A stretch of DNA of 38,066 nt, from assembly GCA_001803235.1 (NCBI GenBank), contig MHBL01000265.1, positions 1-38,066 on the forward strand. The letters are read 5' to 3'. The DNA comes from Lentisphaerae bacterium RIFOXYA12_64_32. Lineage in GTDB: Bacteria > Verrucomicrobiota > Lentisphaeria > Oligosphaerales > YB12-FULL-65-16. Below, piece after piece: positions 35,536 to 38,066 of the stretch (the first letter of the stretch is position 1; the number at the start of each line of letters is the position of its first letter). A program made the position numbers and the translations under genes. Below the pieces are notes generated by a model that saw only the letters and a list, made by a program, of their open reading frames with translations, did not search any database and was not told where the DNA came from.

Positions 35536-36774
35536 ATGACAGCGGTCTCTGACAGCACGGTGTTCGCCAAAGCAGAGGCGGCATGGCGTGTTCTCTGGCA
35601 GCGTTTCCACCACCCGAAGACGCATCTGTTCTACGACTTCGTGTCCTCCTACGACACGGAGCGCAGGTTTGACCACCTGCCGACCACCGAGGAGATCAAG
35701 CGGCAATACCCGAACACCAATGGCTGGGGCACCGGCATGGAAGACAGCATGATCAGTGCCGGTGTCGTCATGTCCATGCTCTGCGACCGTTACGACGTGA
35801 CCGGTGACGAGTCCCTGCGCGAGCTGGCCACCGATGTCTTTACCGGTATGGCCCGGTGCGCCACGGTCAGCCACGCGCGCGGGTTCCTTACCCGCAGCAT
35901 CAGCCCGCGCGACGGGACCTCGTACTACATCGAGTGTTCGCGCGACCAGTACACGCACTTCGTGCATGGCCTCTGGCGGTTCCACCACTCCGCACTGCCC
36001 AGTGAGGAGCAGCGGAACACGATGCGCGGCATCATGGCCGCCATCTGCGAGCGCATGGAGACCTTTGTCGTCCCCGCAAACGACTTCCACTTCTGCCGCG
36101 AAGACGGTACGCCCGGACTGGTGGACAAGATGTGGGAGTGCGACCCGCACGAAGTGGCGCGACTGCCCATGATCTACGCCGTCGGCTGGGACGTGACCGG
36201 CGACCGGCGGTGGTGGCGCAACTACTGCCGGCACGCTTGGCAGGCGGCGCTGGGGTCGACGCGCGTGCCCCTCGGCATGGCCACGGTCTATGCGTATCTT
36301 CAGGAAGCCATCTCGCTCGAACCCCTCGTGGCACTGGAAGTCGAGGACCCGGCGCTTAGGGACGCGTGGGCGGGCGCCATGAAATTCGTGGCGTCGCGCA
36401 TCGAGCGGTTCTCGTGGCAGTGCCTGAAGTACACCCCCTTGGCTATCGGCGATACCGACATGAACTGGCGGCATTGGCCGGAGAGCCGACGCGAGATGAC
36501 CCCCGAGACCGTGAAGCTGCTGGGCGGCCATTCGTTTGAGAACCACCGCGCCCCCGATATCGTCGTCCGCGAGTGTGCCGCCGTCCGCGAACCGGCCGAG
36601 GCCCTGCTGGTTCAGTGCATGGCACCGCTCGATGTCAGCGACGACCAGCGGCAGTTGCTGCGGCGTTGCGTCGGGCAGGTCGACTACGACAAGTCGATCG
36701 CGTACGGACTCTTCTACTGCCTGGCCGCGTACTGGAAGGCCGTCAAACGCGGCATCCTGAAGACGGAGGAATGA
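35536..36774 (+). CDS. Alpha/alpha-toroid (six-hairpin-like) protein
   Basis: 412 residues from the ATG at 35536, with GGAGAGG seven bases upstream; an ATG at 35434 overlapping the previous stop (TGATG) opens the same frame but adds only a basic, family-unlike leader. Mostly helical, with repeating aromatic-rich hairpins: NTNGWGTGMEDSMISAG near 57-73, RDGTSYYIECSRDQYTHFVHGLW near 133-155, DKMWECDPHEVARLP near 196-210 and YDKSIAYGLFYCLAAYWKAV near the end. The pattern resembles six-hairpin glycosidases and unsaturated glucuronyl-hydrolase-like proteins, but I cannot name a family or assign catalytic acids. No signal peptide, so probably cytosolic. Acting on an imported uronate-type oligosaccharide would suit the aldolase downstream; this is inference. 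Confidence 0.6.
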   Translation: MTAVSDSTVFAKAEAAWRVLWQRFHHPKTHLFYDFVSSYDTERRFDHLPTTEEIKRQYPNTNGWGTGMEDSMISAGVVMSMLCDRYDVTGDESLRELATDVFTGMARCATVSHARGFLTRSISPRDGTSYYIECSRDQYTHFVHGLWRFHHSALPSEEQRNTMRGIMAAICERMETFVVPANDFHFCREDGTPGLVDKMWECDPHEVARLPMIYAVGWDVTGDRRWWRNYCRHAWQAALGSTRVPLGMATVYAYLQEAISLEPLVALEVEDPALRDAWAGAMKFVASRIERFSWQCLKYTPLAIGDTDMNWRHWPESRREMTPETVKLLGGHSFENHRAPDIVVRECAAVREPAEALLVQCMAPLDVSDDQRQLLRRCVGQVDYDKSIAYGLFYCLAAYWKAVKRGILKTEE

Positions 36775-36795
36775 GGGCGGCCGGAGCCAATCCCC

Positions 36796-36842
36796 GAATC
36801 CCCCGACGATCCCGATGAGCCCGATGATCCCGAGGACCCCGC
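36796..36842 (+). repeat. GATCCCGA-rich spacer repeat, copy 3
   Basis: CCCCGAATCCCCCGACGATC and then CCGATGAGCCCGATGATCCCGAGGACC lie in the 132-bp gap before the aldolase gene. It is a shorter relative of the spacers at 7241 and 34371. It is followed by CACTGAACACTGGAAC (36875-36890), a member of the TGAAC spacer family. Confidence 0.5.
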
Positions 36843-36906
36843 CACCAGCAGCCGGCCCCGGAAACCGGCGATTCACTGAACACTGGAACCACCATCGGAG
36901 GAAAGA

Positions 36907-37725
36907 ATGGATTTCACCCTGCGTCCCAGCCGTGTTCTGAAGAAGCTTCGCGCCGGCGAGGTGGTCAGCACTTTCAAGCTGAACCTGTCCGACTCGCGTG
37001 CCGCGGAGATCGCCGCGCGTGCCGGGTTCGACTGCCTCTGGACCTGCGTCGAGCACATCCCGAACGACTGGTCGGCCATCGACCGCCAGATCATGACCGC
37101 CAAAGCCTACGACGTCGACCTCGTTTGCCGTGTCGCGCGCGGCAGTTACAGCGACTACATCCGGCCGCTCGAGATGGACGCCACCGGCCTGATGGTCCCG
37201 CACATCATGAGCCTGGACGACGCCCGCAGCGTCGTGCGCATGACCCGGTTCCACCCCGTCGGGCGCCGCGCCCTGGACGGCGGCAATGCGGACGGCGCCT
37301 ACTGCGGCATCCCTCTGGTCGAGTACCTCCGGCAGGCGAACGAGCAGCGCTTCATCATCCTGCAGATCGAGGACCCTGAACCGGTCGCTGACCTCGAGGC
37401 CATCGCCGCGCTGCCCGGCTACGATGTGCTCTTCCTCGGCCCGGGCGATTTCAGCCACTCGATCGGTGCGCCCGGCGAATACGATCACCCGGCGATCCGC
37501 GACGTGCGCAAGCGCATTGCGGACCTCGCCCCGAAGTACGGCAAGTTCGCCGGCACCGTGGCAGGGCCGGGCAACTGGCAGGAACTGGTCGACATGGGCT
37601 ACCGCTTCCTGAATATGGGCGCGGACGTGATCGGCCTGATGAAGTACTGCGGCGAGATGGCGGCCGCCTGCGGCATCCGCACCCCGAACGCGCCCGTGTC
37701 GCTCTACGGCGGCAAGCCAGTCTGA
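36907..37725 (+). CDS. HpcH/HpaI-type class II pyruvate aldolase
   Basis: 272 residues with GGAGGAAAGA directly before the ATG. TIM-barrel aldolase with all key positions at HpaI spacing: His50 (CVEHIP), Arg75 (LVCRVARG), metal ligands Glu155 (LQIEDPEP) and Asp181 (LGPGDFS). In E. coli HpaI these are His45, Arg70, Glu149 and Asp175, with the same 25- and 26-residue intervals. The reaction is metal-dependent retro-aldol cleavage of a 2-keto-3-deoxy acid to pyruvate plus an aldehyde; homologues act on 2-keto-3-deoxy-rhamnonate or -glucarate. It would be the last step of the cytosolic pathway in this locus and implies a sugar-acid intermediate. It is the last recognisable gene in the window. Confidence 0.9.
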   Translation: MDFTLRPSRVLKKLRAGEVVSTFKLNLSDSRAAEIAARAGFDCLWTCVEHIPNDWSAIDRQIMTAKAYDVDLVCRVARGSYSDYIRPLEMDATGLMVPHIMSLDDARSVVRMTRFHPVGRRALDGGNADGAYCGIPLVEYLRQANEQRFIILQIEDPEPVADLEAIAALPGYDVLFLGPGDFSHSIGAPGEYDHPAIRDVRKRIADLAPKYGKFAGTVAGPGNWQELVDMGYRFLNMGADVIGLMKYCGEMAAACGIRTPNAPVSLYGGKPV

Positions 37726-37856
37726 ACCCCGGCGCGTTTGAGGCGCGGCGAGCGGTTCTCCGGAATCCACCGCTTGCCCTTCGACGGGCTCAGTGCCTGC
37801 CGGCTACCGCGTGCGGCTCGGTCAGAGGTCCACCTTTCGCGGACGCAAGTAATGCG
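37726..37856. other. Gap after aldolase gene, no gene seen
   Basis: No protein is recognised between the aldolase stop and repeat copy C. It contains CCCTTCGACGGGCTCAG (37778-37794), related to the repeat inserted in the second prepilin gene. No terminator with a T-run follows the aldolase. Confidence 0.4.
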
Positions 37857-38028
37857 TCAGCGGCTCCCGGGTGGCGTACCGCCCGGTCATACCGAGGTGA
37901 AACTGGCCACGACGCTTCCGGAGCCCGCGAGGACGCGGGCGCTCCAAAGTCAGCCTCCCGTGCCAGTTCCTGGAGCGCCCGCGCCCTCGCGGGCTCCGGG
38001 GCCCCTTCCGTTTCATGGGAGTTGCGGG
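37857..38028 (+). repeat. Multi-hairpin element, copy C
   Basis: The head 37857-37903 fits TCAGCG-N3-CCCGGG-N8-CGCCCGGTCAT-N7-TGAAAC, ungapped against copies A and B. Arms 37918-37946 and 37971-37999 are inverted repeats (28 of 29 bases), and each arm also folds on itself (CCCGCG..CGCGGG). AACTGGCCACG (37901-37911) can pair with CGTGCCAGTT (37959-37968). The outer stem is TGAAAC (37898-37903) with GTTTCA (38010-38015); the right end GTTTCATGGGAG (38010-38021) is identical to copy B. The inner sequence differs from B, so only the ends and the folded nature are conserved. No gene was recognised to the window end. Confidence 0.85.
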
Positions 38029-38066
38029 TGGAGATAAGGTCGAAGTTTGACCTGGGCTGACGCCTA

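Noticed and set aside
35443..37770. 775-codon minus-strand open frame opposite the toroid and aldolase genes
   Set aside because: Composition is typical of an antisense shadow, it has no recognisable motif, and the plus strand encodes an aldolase with all catalytic residues.

Overview
The window is a GC-rich (about 65%) chromosomal segment from what is most likely a PVC-superphylum bacterium (Lentisphaerota, Kiritimatiellota or Planctomycetota). The markers are two prepilin-like proteins with a C-terminal H-X9-DG motif, a protein with two MJ0042-type zinc ribbons, a family of propeller proteins beginning RELFVDEFLI, and many Asp-box propellers. The lineage call is inference; no rRNA or other taxonomic marker gene is present.

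Layout. Positions 1-3200 hold unrelated genes: a zinc-ribbon membrane protein, a small exported protein and, on the minus strand, an RlmI-type 23S rRNA methyltransferase. From 3509 to 37725 nearly everything is on the plus strand and looks like one large catabolic and surface-interaction locus. A FadR-type GntR regulator (3509) opens it. A first block follows: a GH32-like propeller, four Asp-box propellers, a 1467-residue exported LamG/discoidin/FG-GAP protein, a prepilin-like protein, a HEAT-sodium:solute symporter fusion and a URO-D-fold protein. A repeat-rich gap with a four-helix-bundle gene remnant (20117-20674) separates this from a second block: an Asp-box propeller, an exported TIM-barrel protein, a second prepilin-like protein and an exported ConA-like plus propeller protein. 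A minus-strand vapBC-type toxin-antitoxin pair (26688-27307) precedes the third block: a second GH32-like propeller carrying a LamG insertion, a second 'HNAFT' propeller, two Gfo/Idh/MocA oxidoreductases, an amidohydrolase-aminotransferase fusion, an alpha/alpha-toroid protein and an HpaI-type class II aldolase.

How the genes may work together (inference): exported propellers and the FG-GAP/LamG protein bind or cut an extracellular glycan; the HEAT-symporter imports a released, possibly acidic or amino sugar; the oxidoreductases, aminotransferase/amidohydrolase fusion and pyruvate-type aldolase process it in the cytosol; the GntR protein senses an acidic intermediate. Several families occur as an exported and a cytosolic copy.

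The least conventional signals are repeats. (i) Three copies (1-51, 24663-24863, 37857-about 38028) of a multi-hairpin element share an ungapped 47-nt head. (ii) A different palindrome with about 45-nt arms and a 12-nt loop occurs between genes at 21893-21992 and again in frame inside the symporter gene at 16854-16954. (iii) A short repeat has duplicated the FTLIE cleavage motif of the second prepilin. (iv) Nested inverted repeats surround the four-helix-bundle remnant. (v) Related GATCCCGA-rich spacers lie just upstream of several genes.
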